Source: Lutjanus erythropterus (taxonomy: Eukaryota > Chordata > Actinopteri > Lutjaniformes > Lutjanidae). From it: 64,000 bases of DNA. The notes beneath the pieces are model-generated. The model was not told where the DNA came from, searched no databases, and saw only the letters and a program-made list of their open reading frames with translations. Of this stretch, positions 9,870 to 20,900 are shown one piece after another; the first letter of the stretch is position 1, and each line of letters opens with the position of its first letter. The stretch covers positions 33,208,189-33,272,188 of the forward strand of contig CM034610.1 of assembly GCA_020091685.1 (NCBI GenBank). Direction: 5' to 3'. The position numbers were made by a program, and so were the translations under genes.

Positions 9870-10858
9870 CGGGGTGTCGTTTTTAATGAGGATGAAGTTT
9901 GGCTTCGTTTTGAGCCGTTTCTGACGACTTAGAATTGTGGCTGCGACGACAGCCCGCGGGGTGTCGTTTTTGATGAGAATGAATTTTGGCTATGATTTGA
10001 GCCATTTGTGGGAAACTGGAATTTTGGCTCCGATGGACAGCCCACGGGGTGTCGTTTTTGATGAGGATGAAATTTGGCTGCAAACGGAGCCGTTTCTGGG
10101 AAACTTGAATTTTGGCTCCGACAACAGCCCACGGGGTGTTGTTTTTGATGAGGATGAATTTTGGCTACGGTTTGAGACGTTTTTGGGAAACTTGAATTTT
10201 GTCTCCGCCGACAGCCCACGGGGTGTTGTTTTTGATGAGGATGAATTTTGGCTATGATTTGAGACGTTTTTGGGAAACTTGAATTTTGGCTCCGACGACT
10301 GCCCGCGGGGTGTCGTTTTTAATGAGGATGAAGTTTGGCTTCGATTTGAGCCGTTTCTGACAACTTTGAATTTTGGCTCCAATGACAGCCCATGGGGTGT
10401 CGTTTTTGATGAGGATGAATTTTGGCTTTGATTTGAGCCGTTTTTGGGAAACTTGAATTTTGGCTCCGACGACAGCCCACAGGGTGTCATTTTTGATGAG
10501 GATGAAGTTTGGCTTCGATTTGAGCCGTTTCTGACGACTTTGAATTTTGGCTCCGACGACATGGTGTCGTTTTTGATGAGGATGAAGTTTGGCTTCGATT
10601 TGAGCCGTTTCTGATGACTTTGAATTTTGGCTCCGACGACAGCCCACAGGGTGTTGTTTTTGATGAGGATGAATTTTGGCTGCGAACGGAGCCGTTTTTG
10701 GGAAACTGGAATTTTGGCTCCGACGACAGCCCACGGGGTGTTGTTTTTGATGAGGATGAATTTTGGCTGCGAACAGAGCCGTTTTTGGGAAACTTGAATT
10801 TTGGCTCCAATGACAGCCCGCGGGGTGTCATTTTTGATGAGGATGAATTTTGGCTGCA
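9870..10858 (+). repeat. 87-bp minisatellite, right block (about 11 copies)
   Basis: Continues the array of 3765-4041 after the LINE. It opens in mid-unit (GGGGTGTCGTTTTTAATGAG) and runs about eleven units to GATGAATTTTGGCTGC at 10858. Two subtypes alternate: 'GAAGTTTGGCTTCGATTTGAGCCGTTTCTGA' types (read as fragments) and 'GAATTTTGGCT..GAGCCGTTTTTGG' types. One shortened unit near 10555 has lost the segment between GACGAC and GGTGTCG. Long frames stay open on both strands because the period is a multiple of three; most frames begin and end inside the array. Confidence 0.95.
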
Positions 10859-11075
10859 CAAGACTGTTGGGTGAGCTGAAATTTGTGCAAATGATATTGA
10901 TGATCTGCCTCACTGTCTTTAGCAGGTGGACAGCCTTAAATGTGGTCATGGGCTGATAGGGTCCAGATTCTGTTGAATTCCTGGATCTCTCCTACTAGAG
11001 AGGGAAAGGAATTGGCAAAAAAAATAAAAAATAAGAAAGATTCAGAAAAGACACAAAAAAAAAAAAAAAAATTCA
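10859..11075 (+). other. A-rich tailed segment after the minisatellite
   Basis: Unique sequence for about 150 bp, then A-rich blocks (11019-11035 and a run of 17 A at 11056-11072). By position and polarity it could be the 3' tail of the decayed plus-strand L1 that starts near 1280, displaced by the minisatellite and the LINE. The coding match is too weak to be sure. Confidence 0.3.
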
Positions 11076-11418
11076 TGTGGATTTCTCCATGGTTGCAGTC
11101 GATACGAGATGTCAGAACTAGGATAGCTTCCTGTTTCATTTTCAAATGCTTGAAATGTTGAAATGTTTTTGGAAATGGTTGATCATAATTCTTACCTACT
11201 TGAGAGTGTTTTGGAAATGGATTCCATCAACGTTGTTAGATAGGCAAAGGTAAAGGATATTTTGGTCTCAAATTTTAGATATAAAGCTTATATTTTACAC
11301 TTTTAGAAATCTGCTTCTGACCTATATTCTAGGCAGCACCCTATTACAGATACACATTCATCAGATCATATCTAAAAAAACATCAAAAATTCTTAGTCAC
11401 ATAAACACCGAAGCATAT

Positions 11419-11468
11419 GCACACACACACGCACGCACGCACACATGCTCACACTCACACACACACAG
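11419..11468 (+). repeat. (CA)n microsatellite
   Basis: An interrupted CA/GCAC repeat of about 50 bp (ACACACAC, GCACGCACGC, then ACACACAC). The surrounding 11076-14389 region shows no convincing gene; small open frames there lack family signatures and codon structure. Confidence 0.9.
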
Positions 11469-14389
11469 ACTTATGGTCATGACCTATTGACCTACATATA
11501 CACAGTCCCATTTATTCTTAATACTCAAACTACAGTTAACTATTATTATGCATCTTACTTCCCGAGACTGTGCAGACAACTGAGCTTAACTTAACAACAA
11601 GTACGGTGTTAGATTTGAGGAAAGATGTGATTTTGTAAAATGTTAAATTTTAGCATTGCTAGGATATGGCCGAGGTATTCTCTGCCATAGACAAGAGCTT
11701 GTGGTTAGAACTTCCTGCAAGTGCAGAGCAGGTGGCTCACCTTGTACTGACATGTGGGGTCAGATGAGTGTCATGAACTTATTTGAACTTTTGAACTGGT
11801 TTTGTCTGGTAGATGTGCTGCCACTGAATATCTGCCATGGTGATGTGACAGAACCGGATATAAAAGGGAGTGCCTAGTAATTATTGGGGCTTTTGGGGGC
11901 TTTTTCATAAACTTCACACCTACGGAGATACAAACTGGGCTCCCACGTTTTCCTTTGACCCTTTTTTGGCTTCCTTTTAGAAACTGAAATGTTATAGTTA
12001 CCTGAGGAGCACAATAACTCAAGGCTTATATTGAGTTCTTTGTGTGATATAAATTCCAATTTGTGACTGTTCAATTGATCAAAACAATTAGATTGAAATA
12101 AGCCTGAAACAAGAGCATGTAAAACCAAACCAAACCAGTTCATCTTTTTCTGTTTTATTTTCGCCATAGTGGATAAGTGACATTGTAAGCGCAACACTGA
12201 GTGAATAAAAACAAGTGCAAACTTGAGAAGATTTCTTTTTTGGGAGTACCATAAGAACCACATAAAGGAGTGTATTCTTGACAGGACGCCACTTGGCCCC
12301 CGAGAGGTAAGCTCTAGCCCCACGGCACACACGACTGACTTGCCGCAAGCATACTTTCACACCTCACACACACCACAGGATAGAGAATCTTTCGGCCCCC
12401 TTCCCCAGCCAGGTGTTCGTGCTCAGTGGAGCTTTATAGTTGTTGGGCTCCTGTAGTTTAAGGGGTATAGTTTTTGATATGTGGACATATTTTTGTAGAC
12501 CATGAATTATGGTTTATAAACAGTGCACTTTTTGCAATTTTGATGAGTATTAGGAATTAATTAGTTCTCAAACTAAATTTCAATCCAGCAAATTTAGATT
12601 GATCCAGTTAGAATTTGAATGATTTTGTTTCTGGTAACAAGGATTTAAATAGGTTAAAGATTCAATCAAACCTTAAGTCCTAATAAAAATAATAGGGATA
12701 AGACTGAATCTAGTCTAGCAACTCAATACCTGAAGAAATAGAAAGAATTCATTTCTGACTAAAAATGTAGTTCTTTGATTTAGGTATAAATCTGGATCTA
12801 ATAAGTAATGCAAGTTAAATATTGAAGAAATTGAGTGATTGACTCCAAGTTTTATAAAAGTAAATCTGGTAAACATCCCTAAGGATTCTCTAGACAGAGG
12901 CACCGTGGTAGGTTTTTGAGGCTCATGCAAACTGCTTTTTGTAACCAGCGCCAAAAGTAAAAGACTGTGCGCCTTAGGGAGCCTTCAACGAGCTTCATGG
13001 TCAGGCCAGTGGGTAGAATCACATAAGAGGGCCCACCTTCGTTCCTCTCCCCTTTCCCATAGGTTTTTATGCCTCGGGGTACATATGTTGTCTCAAGTCA
13101 GAAATAAGGCCAGTGAGCAGAGGTCAAGTTCTGTAGGGGACCCACGGTGGCAACCAGACAAAGGGCAGAGAAACTAGCCATAATTTTTCTGGGGTCTTAG
13201 GGCCTGCTAGCACAGTCCACTGATCTGTGAGTGCTGCAGGCAGCAGATTAATGAACATGCTGTCGCTGGCGAGAAAGTCTCAGTTTCATGCACTTCTGAG
13301 GGCAGCCCACTTCTAAAAAAATCTATCTGGAAAGGGATTACCTGCTATGTAAAATACAGTCCCCGCGGGGGTGAGAGCAGTGTCCCCACCACTATTTGGG
13401 AGGGCTCACTTCAAGACAAAGCTGCGAGATGAAAAATCCTTGGTTAGTCTGAAGCGATGGCAGTTACTGATGACAAGCTAATAACAGCTGTATCAGCGGT
13501 CAAACTGACTGGTACGAATGTCCACAGAAACAAATCTAAGAAGGATTTCGATACCTGACAGCATTCAGTTAGATCTGTAAACTGAAATGGCTGATTATTG
13601 GTAGAATTCTTTCTGATGTTGATTTTAATCATCATTTAATATTCCTTTTTATATCTTCTAATTAATATAGGCAACTGATGAGTGTTATTTGTTTACTTAG
13701 GCCATTTATTGGCTTCCATTATGGTCATCTACACAATAATACACACATCACACTTTCTACTTGCTTGTGTCATTATTCACAACATGCAGCGATTTGCAGT
13801 CTAATGAAATCAATAGTCCCAATAATCAGTTATTTCTTCATGAGTTCTTTATGAAGCCAAAGGTCATAAATATTCACATCAGAATCATCTAAGTGCTGCA
13901 GAAACTTCTGTCTAGATGACACAGGATGAAAATCGAAAACTAAATCAAAACCAAAACTGCCCAATCAAGGGATACACCAGTGTATCCTCGGTCTGAGCTC
14001 CTCCCAGGAAATTGTACTACTCTCTGTTGAAAGTAAATGAAAAGAAACTAAATGTAATTAATTTTTTGTTGCTTTTTCTGCATTTTACTGTGACACACCT
14101 AGTTTTCATACTGAAAATTATTCAGCTCTTGCAGTGAATAAGGTGAATGAAAACTCAAAGTTGCATGTGATGAAAATGTCTGTTTGCTTAATCAATTATT
14201 TTCACTGTAATCAAAGAGTACATGTAACACTAAATCCAAAATTTTAAGCACTGATAACCCCCAACTTTTGAGTTTATTAGCTCAAAAAAAAAGTTAGGCA
14301 AGTACTAGAGTAAAGCTTACTTACTTTACAATGTTCCATTCATCCACTCATGAAATTGATTCAAAAAAATAAAAATAAAAAAAGGTCAA
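11469..14389. other. Gene-free spacer
   Basis: Unique AT-rich sequence. I see no protein family, RNA gene or clear transposon end. The only structure noted is a short perfect palindrome, GGATACAC-CA-GTGTATCC, at 13970-13987. Confidence 0.5.
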
Positions 14390-14429
14390 CCAGTCAAAAA
14401 GCCAGTGTTTCTTTTTTTTCTATAGCACC

Positions 14430-14905
14430 TGTTCATAGATGCACCAAAGAAAAGCCATTTGATGAAAGTATCTTTATCCCTGAATTGCACCTCATGTCAT
14501 TTAAATTTAGTAGGTACATTTATGCATATGGTCTGGGAGTGTCTTGAGGTCAAAACATTCTGGGAAAGGGTGTCTCAACAAATGTCCAATATGACACAAA
14601 AATTTTGATTGTTTGCCATCTTTAATATTAAGGAATGATCATTCATCTGACCCTTAACTCAGAAGTGGTTGTTATCTTTGGCAGCCATGGCTGCTAAAAT
14701 GTTGGTTGCTGTAAGATGGTTATCTCCTAATAAATAACCAATTCATCCATTGTACCAGTCTTTAATAGAGTATGTGCTTATAGAACTGTCCAGAGCAAAG
14801 ATAAACTATTATAAGCAAAACAATCTTGAGGAGTAAATGGAAGCACTGAGATCAATTAAGCATATAACAAATTGGAAGGAGGAAGAAGAGAGATCAGGAA
14901 AATTG
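14430..14905 (+). pseudogene. L1 ORF2 C-terminal fragment
   Basis: Read across frames, this stretch gives the C-terminal tail typical of L1 ORF2: a 'MVWECPEVKTFW'-like segment near 14530-14570, then pieces near 14650-14700 resembling 'PLTQKWLLSL' and 'AMAAKMLVAVRW', and 'YQSLIEYVLIELS' near 14755-14795, followed by an 'NLEEW' segment and a basic tail. Several stops and frameshifts are present. There is no RT domain upstream, so this is a 5'-truncated, decayed copy. The extent is approximate. Confidence 0.65.
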
Positions 14906-15420
14906 TTAGTATAAAAACTTGTATCAGTGGCATACTGATGATTAGAGCTGGGACTCAAGTTCAGCCTAAACTTTGCCAAAAATCCACTAGAAGGCAGCAA
15001 GCACCACACAATGATACCTGAATAAGTAAAGTTTTTTCAAGAGTTTTCTGTACTAAAACTTTACTGCTGTTACTGTTACTATTGTTTGGGTAAGTTATAA
15101 TTAAGTTTGTGTTTGATATTAAGAGCTATAATAATTGATAAGGATCATCAGTCTCCAGTTTTATTACTTCTGTCTACCAACACAGCTCTGTCTGCTGTGC
15201 TGTGCTGTGCTGTTAGGAGAAGCCTCAAGTGTCTGAAAATCATTTTCTAACAGACACCGGGATGAGCGCAATTTCAGTCCTGGACATGCAGATCCTCCAC
15301 TACACCATGAAAGTCTGCCTTAAACAAGTCAGTACTATCAAGTCAGCCACCTAGCGACAGCATTGGTCTCGATGGCTTAGTCACCAGCAAGATGTCACTG
15401 ACCTTCAAGAAGGCCTAAGG

Positions 15421-16860
15421 CAGGGGTCGGCAACCCATGGCTCTGGAGCTGCAAGCGGCTCTTCAGCCTCCTTGTAGCAGCTCCCTCTGGCTTTGACAAA
15501 AAAAGAAAGAAAAGAAAATGAATAACAGTTATTTCTTAATTTAATTTTGATTTATTTTATTTTGATTTATTTTGTTGCACCGTTATCTTGGAGTTTGAGG
15601 TGATACTAATTTTAAAAAGTTTTAATTATCTGTTAACTAAAATATGCATCACATCCACGTTTATCCACGCCTTTACTTGCAGGCGGCTTCTTGAGTGTGC
15701 GATCCCTGTCCTCGGTAAGCCAACCATGAATAAATCCGAAAAAAAGAAAAGTCTCAGAGGAAAATAGAGTTTAATTCTGCATGGACATATTCCTTGCCTT
15801 AACCGCCAGCGATGCTGGCTTACCTGTGTGCTTGATATGTGGCGAGAAATTAGCAAACAACAAAAAATGTAACGTTGAAAGACATTTTCAGAACAAGCAC
15901 TCAGCATTTGCTTAAAAGTACCAAACTGGAGATGAGCAAAAGAGAGTGATTTCAGAACTACAACGGAAAGTTGAGCAGAGTAAACATACTTTCAAGAAGT
16001 GGATTCAGTCTCCAAACTCAACTACAGCTGCTAGTTTTGTGGCAGCTCATGAGATCGTAAGGCGGGGAAAGCAGTTCGCAGATGGAGAATATATGAAAGA
16101 ATCGTTCATAAAAATATCAGCGCATCTATTCTCGAACTTCAAAAACAAACAGGAAATTGTTCAGAAAATTAAAGAAATGCCTCTGTCTGCAAAGACCGTC
16201 AAGGACAGGGCCATTAAAATGGCATCAAACATCACCAGTAAGCAAATAAATGACATCAATTCAGCTCAAGCATATTCAATTGCCTGTGATGAGTCAAGTG
16301 ATGTAACAGCACTGTTATGCAGATATGTAAACTCTGATGGGCCGCAGGAAGAACTGATTGAACTCCGCTAAAAGGCCAAACATGGGGGGAGGACATTTGT
16401 GATGCTCTTCTGAGTTGCCTAAAAGCCAAAGGAAAAAAACCCCACTCACCTGGTGTCAGTGGCAACTGACAGTAGTATGAGAGGAGCACAGAAGAGCTTT
16501 GTGAATTTACTTAAAAAATCACTGGATCAAAAGCTGCTGACGTTTCACTGCATCTTGCACCCAGAAGCATTGTGCGCTCAAGCATTCCCCCCTGAATGTA
16601 TGGAAGTGATGAACCTTGTTGTTCAGATAGTGAACAAAATAATGGCAAAGGGGTTAAACCACCGACAGTTCTGTTCATTGTTGGATGAAGTCGACAACGC
16701 ATATTCGGATCTCCTGCTGTACAACAAAGTCCCGAAATGCTGAAACGCTTCACTGCTTGTCTGGAACATGTGAAAACCTTCTTGCAAAGCAAAGGCCTCA
16801 GCTATCCTGAACTGGGAGATCTAGGTTGGCTGGAAAAGTTGCACTTCATGGTGGTTAAGT
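15421..16860 (+). mobile_element. hAT transposon remnant
   Basis: Begins with CAGGGGTCGGCAACCC (15421-15436), a hAT-type terminal inverted repeat start, followed by a short leader and then a broken hAT transposase (15725-16860). The matching right terminus was not found. The copy ends abruptly near 16860, where a different non-autonomous repeat begins, so the 3' part was lost or replaced. Confidence 0.75.
15725..16860 (+). pseudogene. hAT transposase of the GTF2IRD2-like / ZBED type, broken
   Basis: Translated across frames this gives a BED-like zinc finger (near 15828-15905: C-x2-C in CLICGEKLANNKKCN, then H-x4-H in HFQNKH). It is followed by the hAT core as a 141-codon open stretch at 15946-16371, including KTVKDRAIKMASNIT and AYSIACDESSDV, the first catalytic-Asp region. 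A second open stretch at 16453-16743 holds LTFHCILHPEALCAQ. Stops after 'LRGK', 'SAFA' and 'LIELR', plus frame changes, make it non-functional. The same protein type was domesticated in mammals as the C-terminal half of GTF2IRD2; here it is just a transposon remnant. Confidence 0.8.
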
Positions 16861-17535
16861 AGTTTTTTTTTGGGTACTTGTGCTTTAATGAGTTGATTTT
16901 CAAGTCTGTACTTTAACTTGACTTAAGTAGATTATATGGTGTAATGAATGCTTACTTATTTTAAAAACATAACTATGTACTGAGTACAATTTGAATTAAT
17001 ATCCAAACCTTTCATCTGTGTTTTTGTAGCCAATAAGGTGATCTGATGTCACAGTGACATATGGACAAAAAACTAAACAGCAGCACAGGTTTAGAGTAAG
17101 AATGTTAATGATTAATCATTAATGGATTAATCAGCAAGAGTTTAACCACTTGAAACTGTATCCATGTATATTTAATCTATCTAAAAAAAATGTTTTAAAA
17201 ATCTGATACATTATTGTTGGCATTTCCAGCACTGGTTACAGAAAACTAGATATAGGAGAGGTGACTGTGACCACTGAGCAGATCAGAGAGGATGCTTGGA
17301 GTAACTTAAACTGAAGATTTGGAGAAAGAGAAACTGTCTGCTAGTGAAAATGTATTAAACATCAACAGTTTAAAAAGTAACAAAGTAAAACTCATAGTAA
17401 CTGATACTATGAGTAGTTTCTGAGACAAGTACTTTGTACTTTCACTTATTTCTAACACCAGTACCTTTACCTGAATTGAGTAATATTTTAGTCATGTAAC
17501 AGTGTAACAGTGATTCTCGGTGCTTTTTCCACCAC
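16861..17535. repeat. Non-autonomous 'ACTTTAACTTGACTTAAGTA' type repeat
   Basis: Rich in ACTTTA, TTTACTT and TTAAGTA words at the left and ending in a GTGCTTTTTCCACCACC motif at 17519-17535. This resembles the terminal regions of common small fish DNA transposons; similar words recur near 22840-22880 and 23260-23310. No coding content. Boundaries and class are tentative. Confidence 0.4.
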
Positions 17536-17570
17536 CGCTTTCCAGAAATTAGGACCTGGTTACTCAAGAT

Positions 17571-17695
17571 AATCCACAGACCTTGTTGTGAGCAGTTACA
17601 TGTAGGAATTACAGGAAGACAGTAGTTCCGATAGATTCTACTGCAGAAAGAAAGCAGTTTCTACATTACACTGCTCACATCGAGGTCTGTGGATT
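17571..17695. repeat. Inverted-repeat hairpin (26-bp arms)
   Basis: Left arm 17571-17596 (AATCCACAGACCT...GTGAGCAGT) and right arm 17670-17695 are reverse complements at 24 of 26 positions, with further partial pairing inward (TTACATGTAG versus CTACATTAC-type segments). A 125-bp fold-back with no coding content: a miniature inverted-repeat element or a structured RNA candidate. Confidence 0.8.
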
Positions 17696-18469
17696 GTTTT
17701 GATAAACAAAGCCATAATTGTTTTTTGAGTACCACAGGGCTAGTGCCATCTAGTTTCATTATATTGGAGATAAAAGTAATAAAGCCAAATAGGGACTAAT
17801 TCAGATATTTACTAACAAAAACAATGTGTACTAAGGCTATGAAACCACTGATCGTAAGCAACAGTTAATCTTTGTCTTAAAAAAAACATGCTCAGCCTTG
17901 CAGTTGAGAGGTTATTACATTGTTTTAAAGAAAGACTGACAATTGTTATGAAATGAAAACTTTTGAATCATTAACTGCTGTAAATATGATTTAAATGTAT
18001 ATCCTAAAAATGTTGGTATGCTAAGAGGTTAATGTAATACATTGTGTTTTTGATGAATTTCATGTATAACCTAGGAGCTGAATTCAGTCAAAGGTAATCA
18101 GGAGTCCTGCAACATTTCCCTCTTACATAAATGATCCCCAAATTAGCTGAAATCAACTTGATTGGACAAAGGACATGATCACAATTCCAAATCTGCATTA
18201 ATAGAAGATATAAAAGAATAAACCTATGCCATACTCCAGAGCACCTTTGACAAAATTAAGCCATATATCTGAAAAGTTTGAACTGACATGAAATTGAATC
18301 CAGTTTATAATTGCACAGTTTTACTTTTTTTTTTTTTACAAACCAGCAATACATCTGTTGTATTATTTAATCTTCAATATTATTTCATGTTTATAATAAA
18401 CATCTGACTGCTTAAGAAGATACATTCATGTTAGTCTTGTTTTTCATTTGCAAAATATGACTTAATCTA

Positions 18470-18811
18470 GGGCTGGATGAAATGGCGTATAAAATATCTA
18501 TACACACTTAAACTAAAATAACAGAATTCATTCAGTAATTTTCTGGAGATGACTATTGGTGCTTTCACAAAATGTTAACAAAGACATTTCTGATAAATCA
18601 TCAGTACTGTGGCTATAATGACCAAGTGGATGAAGGCAAATAATGGAACAGCTACAGCAGTCTGATAATTCAGAAAATTATTGATTTACTGTATTGCAGC
18701 CTTTAAAACCAGAGAAAATAACAATTATGTCACAATGATATCCAAAATCTAAGATGATATTTATTCTCATATCATAATATATTGATATAATATCAATATA
18801 TCACCCAGCCC
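18470..18811. repeat. MITE-like element with GGGCTGG termini
   Basis: Left end GGGCTGGATGA (18470-18480), right end TCACCCAGCCC (18801-18811): imperfect inverted termini. The interior is AT-rich, with a self-complementary ATATTGATATAATATCAATA stretch near 18778-18797. The GGGCTGGGYGATAT type of terminus is common among small fish DNA transposons. A target duplication was not convincing. Confidence 0.5.
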
Positions 18812-19289
18812 AAATTCTAGTGCCTCAGCTGATATGAGCTAGTGCTCTGTCATCATACTACATGTCAACATGTTGCTTTGTAACTTGTTGTCCCAACACC
18901 TCTGGAAGTATATTGTTCCTGAAAAAGTTATCAGCTTTGGGAATCACCTCATCCCAAAAGTCCTTATCAGCCAAAATTCTTTCAACAAAAATGTCATTAT
19001 GGCTCCACACCGCAAAGTCACAGTACTCTGTGTCCACAATGTGAAGCTGTACCTGGACTTGGAAATAGTAAGCATGGCTCGGGTCCAGTATAACATCATC
19101 TCCAATGTCGATGAGACAGAATCCCTTGTCTCCAGCACACAGGCGCAGATTATTCTCATCTTGCTGACAGTGTGGGCACTAAAATTCACATTCAAAAGAA
19201 CATGTAAACAATACACTGGTTAGTTTTGTCTGAATTTTACTCAGTTCACCGAGTCTTATAAAGAGTCAGGTGTTCCTGACATAATTTGG

Positions 19290-19436
19290 CTGCCAAACCT
19301 GCACTCTTCACCAGAGGTGGTGCCAGAGCTTCCTGTCAGATGATTTATCTTAACATGGTTGTCCTACCTGTTACAACATAAATTAGCATACAAGAAGCTT
19401 TAGCAACATTTCTAATGAAGACGGCAGGTTTGGCAG
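19290..19436. repeat. Perfect 13-bp inverted repeat in the YqaJ intron
   Basis: CTGCCAAACCTGC at 19290-19302 and its exact reverse complement GCAGGTTTGGCAG at 19424-19436, 121 bp apart, in the intron between exons Y and Z. Possibly termini of a small element; nothing coding between. Confidence 0.7.
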
Positions 19437-19526
19437 TCAGAAGATATCAAGTATAAAATCCATGAATTAACTATGTAAATAAGTATGCACACCAGTATGT
19501 GTGCTAGCATGGCCCAGTCATTCACT

Positions 19527-19822
19527 GGTTTCAGCACAGCAAACAGTGGCTGGGACAGGTCAGTGACTATAAAGGCTGCTGTCTGTGGTGCTGAAACCAG
19601 TAATTCGATGGTTTCAGCACCACAAACAGTGGCTGGGACAGGTCAGTGACCAGAAAGGCCACTGTCTGTGGTGCTGAGACCAGTAATTCAATGGTTTCAG
19701 CATCACAAACAGCGGCTGGGACAGGTCAGTGACCACAAAAATCACTGTCTGTGGTGCTGAAACCAGTAATTCGACGGTTTGAGCAGAACAAACAGTGGCT
19801 GAGACAGGTCAGTGACCAGCCA
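19527..19822 (+). repeat. 83-bp palindromic minisatellite (about 3.6 copies)
   Basis: GGTTT unit starts at 19527, 19610, 19693 and 19776 give an exact 83-bp period. Each unit is itself a fold-back: GGTTTCAGCACCACA...ACAGTGGC at its start pairs with GCCACTGT...TGTGGTGCTGAAACC later in the same unit (24-nt arms, one mismatch in the best unit). The loop contains a second small palindrome, GGTCAGTGACC. The array lies in the intron of the YqaJ-like gene. Confidence 0.93.
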
Positions 19823-20900
19823 CAGCCAAGTAAGAACACAGTTTTGAGGTAGCGCGTTATACAAACTGAACATGAAATCAATGTGCCATACTCTCAAAAT
19901 GAATGCCCTGCTCTTGAATAAAGATTGGGAAACACCTGATAATATCTTTCCACGATTTAAATGTTTACTGTCTTCATATTAAAGTGAAATCATATTTATA
20001 TGATGAATATTATTGTTTATTCTTATATACACCTAGAATGGACCAAATACATTCAAATGCAATAAAATGCTTGTGACCTGGTTCTTTCAACCCTAAAAAC
20101 TATGTATCTACCTATTTTAGCATGTTTATAATGAAATGTAATATTACCTTTATCTTGCAGATGCCACTTGCGTAACAGTCACAAGTAACAATACCATCAG
20201 GCGAGACTCCCATACATGGCAACTTGGGATTTAGCCAGAGACCACTGTCCATACAGGAGAAGCGACATGTTCCAGACCCATCAGCTTCTCATACTCTCCT
20301 CTGGCTTGTGCCTCATGTTTGTTTCCATAACTGTTAACAATACACATGAACAATAAGAAAAAAATGAAATGGAAATTTATTACTCAGTGTTGAATGTAGT
20401 ACAGTGATTTAAATACTGACTACTACTGACTACCTAATCCCTATACTTACTCTTATCCCTGCATAACCCTTGCCTTATAAAACTAAAATTAATGTTGACC
20501 CTTATGTTAAGGAATGTCCATGCCAAGAACTTGAACTATAAAAAGTTTCAAAGTCTAGTTTCAAAAACTGTTCTGACTCAAGTTGAAGCCAGAGTTCAGT
20601 GAGGCCTCTTTAAAATGATATTTTTATAGTTCTAAGTGTGGACAGCCTTTTAATCTTACCTTGGTCTTACCCTAATTCAAACCCTAAATACCTTGTAGCG
20701 ACTGTGGTGAACTTGTGTGCTTCTGGGTAGCATATGGCCTTTATCAAGCTCTCAGATGGTTGCAGGGGGTTAGTCTGAAGAACTTGTTTAAGCTTAGAGG
20801 CAGTTATGTGTCCAGCTCTTTGCCAATACCAAATCCTGGATGCATCCTGAGTTCATGTTGCTTTCTCTACAGCCTGGACCTGAGAGGGGTGAGCTCTTCT

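Larger units (their letters stand above)
18858..20900 (-). pseudogene. YqaJ-like (lambda-exonuclease fold) nuclease gene, three exons, damaged
   Basis: Three minus-strand blocks join into one YqaJ-type nuclease domain. Exon X (about 20900-20692) gives WYWQRAGHITASKLKQ and IKAICYPEAHKFTTVAT, then a donor (AAG/GTATTT). Exon Y (20330-20148) follows an AACAG acceptor and gives SYGNKHEAQARGEYEK, LWLNPKLPCMGVSPDGIV and GICKIK, then donor AAG/GTAATA. Exon Z (19178-18858) follows TTTTAG and gives CPHCQQ, DPSHAYYFQVQVQL, YCDFAVWSHNDIFVERI and a stop. Phases match at both junctions. Damage: an in-frame TGA in exon X (near 20853), one frameshift in exon Y, and Lys for Glu in the usual E-x-K of LEIKCP. 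Such genes are multicopy in fishes; whether this is host or transposon-borne is unknown. Confidence 0.72.

Noticed and set aside
3765-10858. Possible CRISPR-like array
   Set aside because: Units are contiguous 87-bp tandem copies without unique spacers, in vertebrate DNA; it is a minisatellite.
9937-10949. Long open frames (up to 319 codons) as protein genes
   Set aside because: They are different frames of the 87-bp array on both strands, kept open by the codon-multiple period; no starts or flanking gene structure support translation.
13970-13987. 18-bp palindrome GGATACACCAGTGTATCC as an operator
   Set aside because: A single short palindrome in gene-free AT-rich sequence is expected by chance in a window this size.
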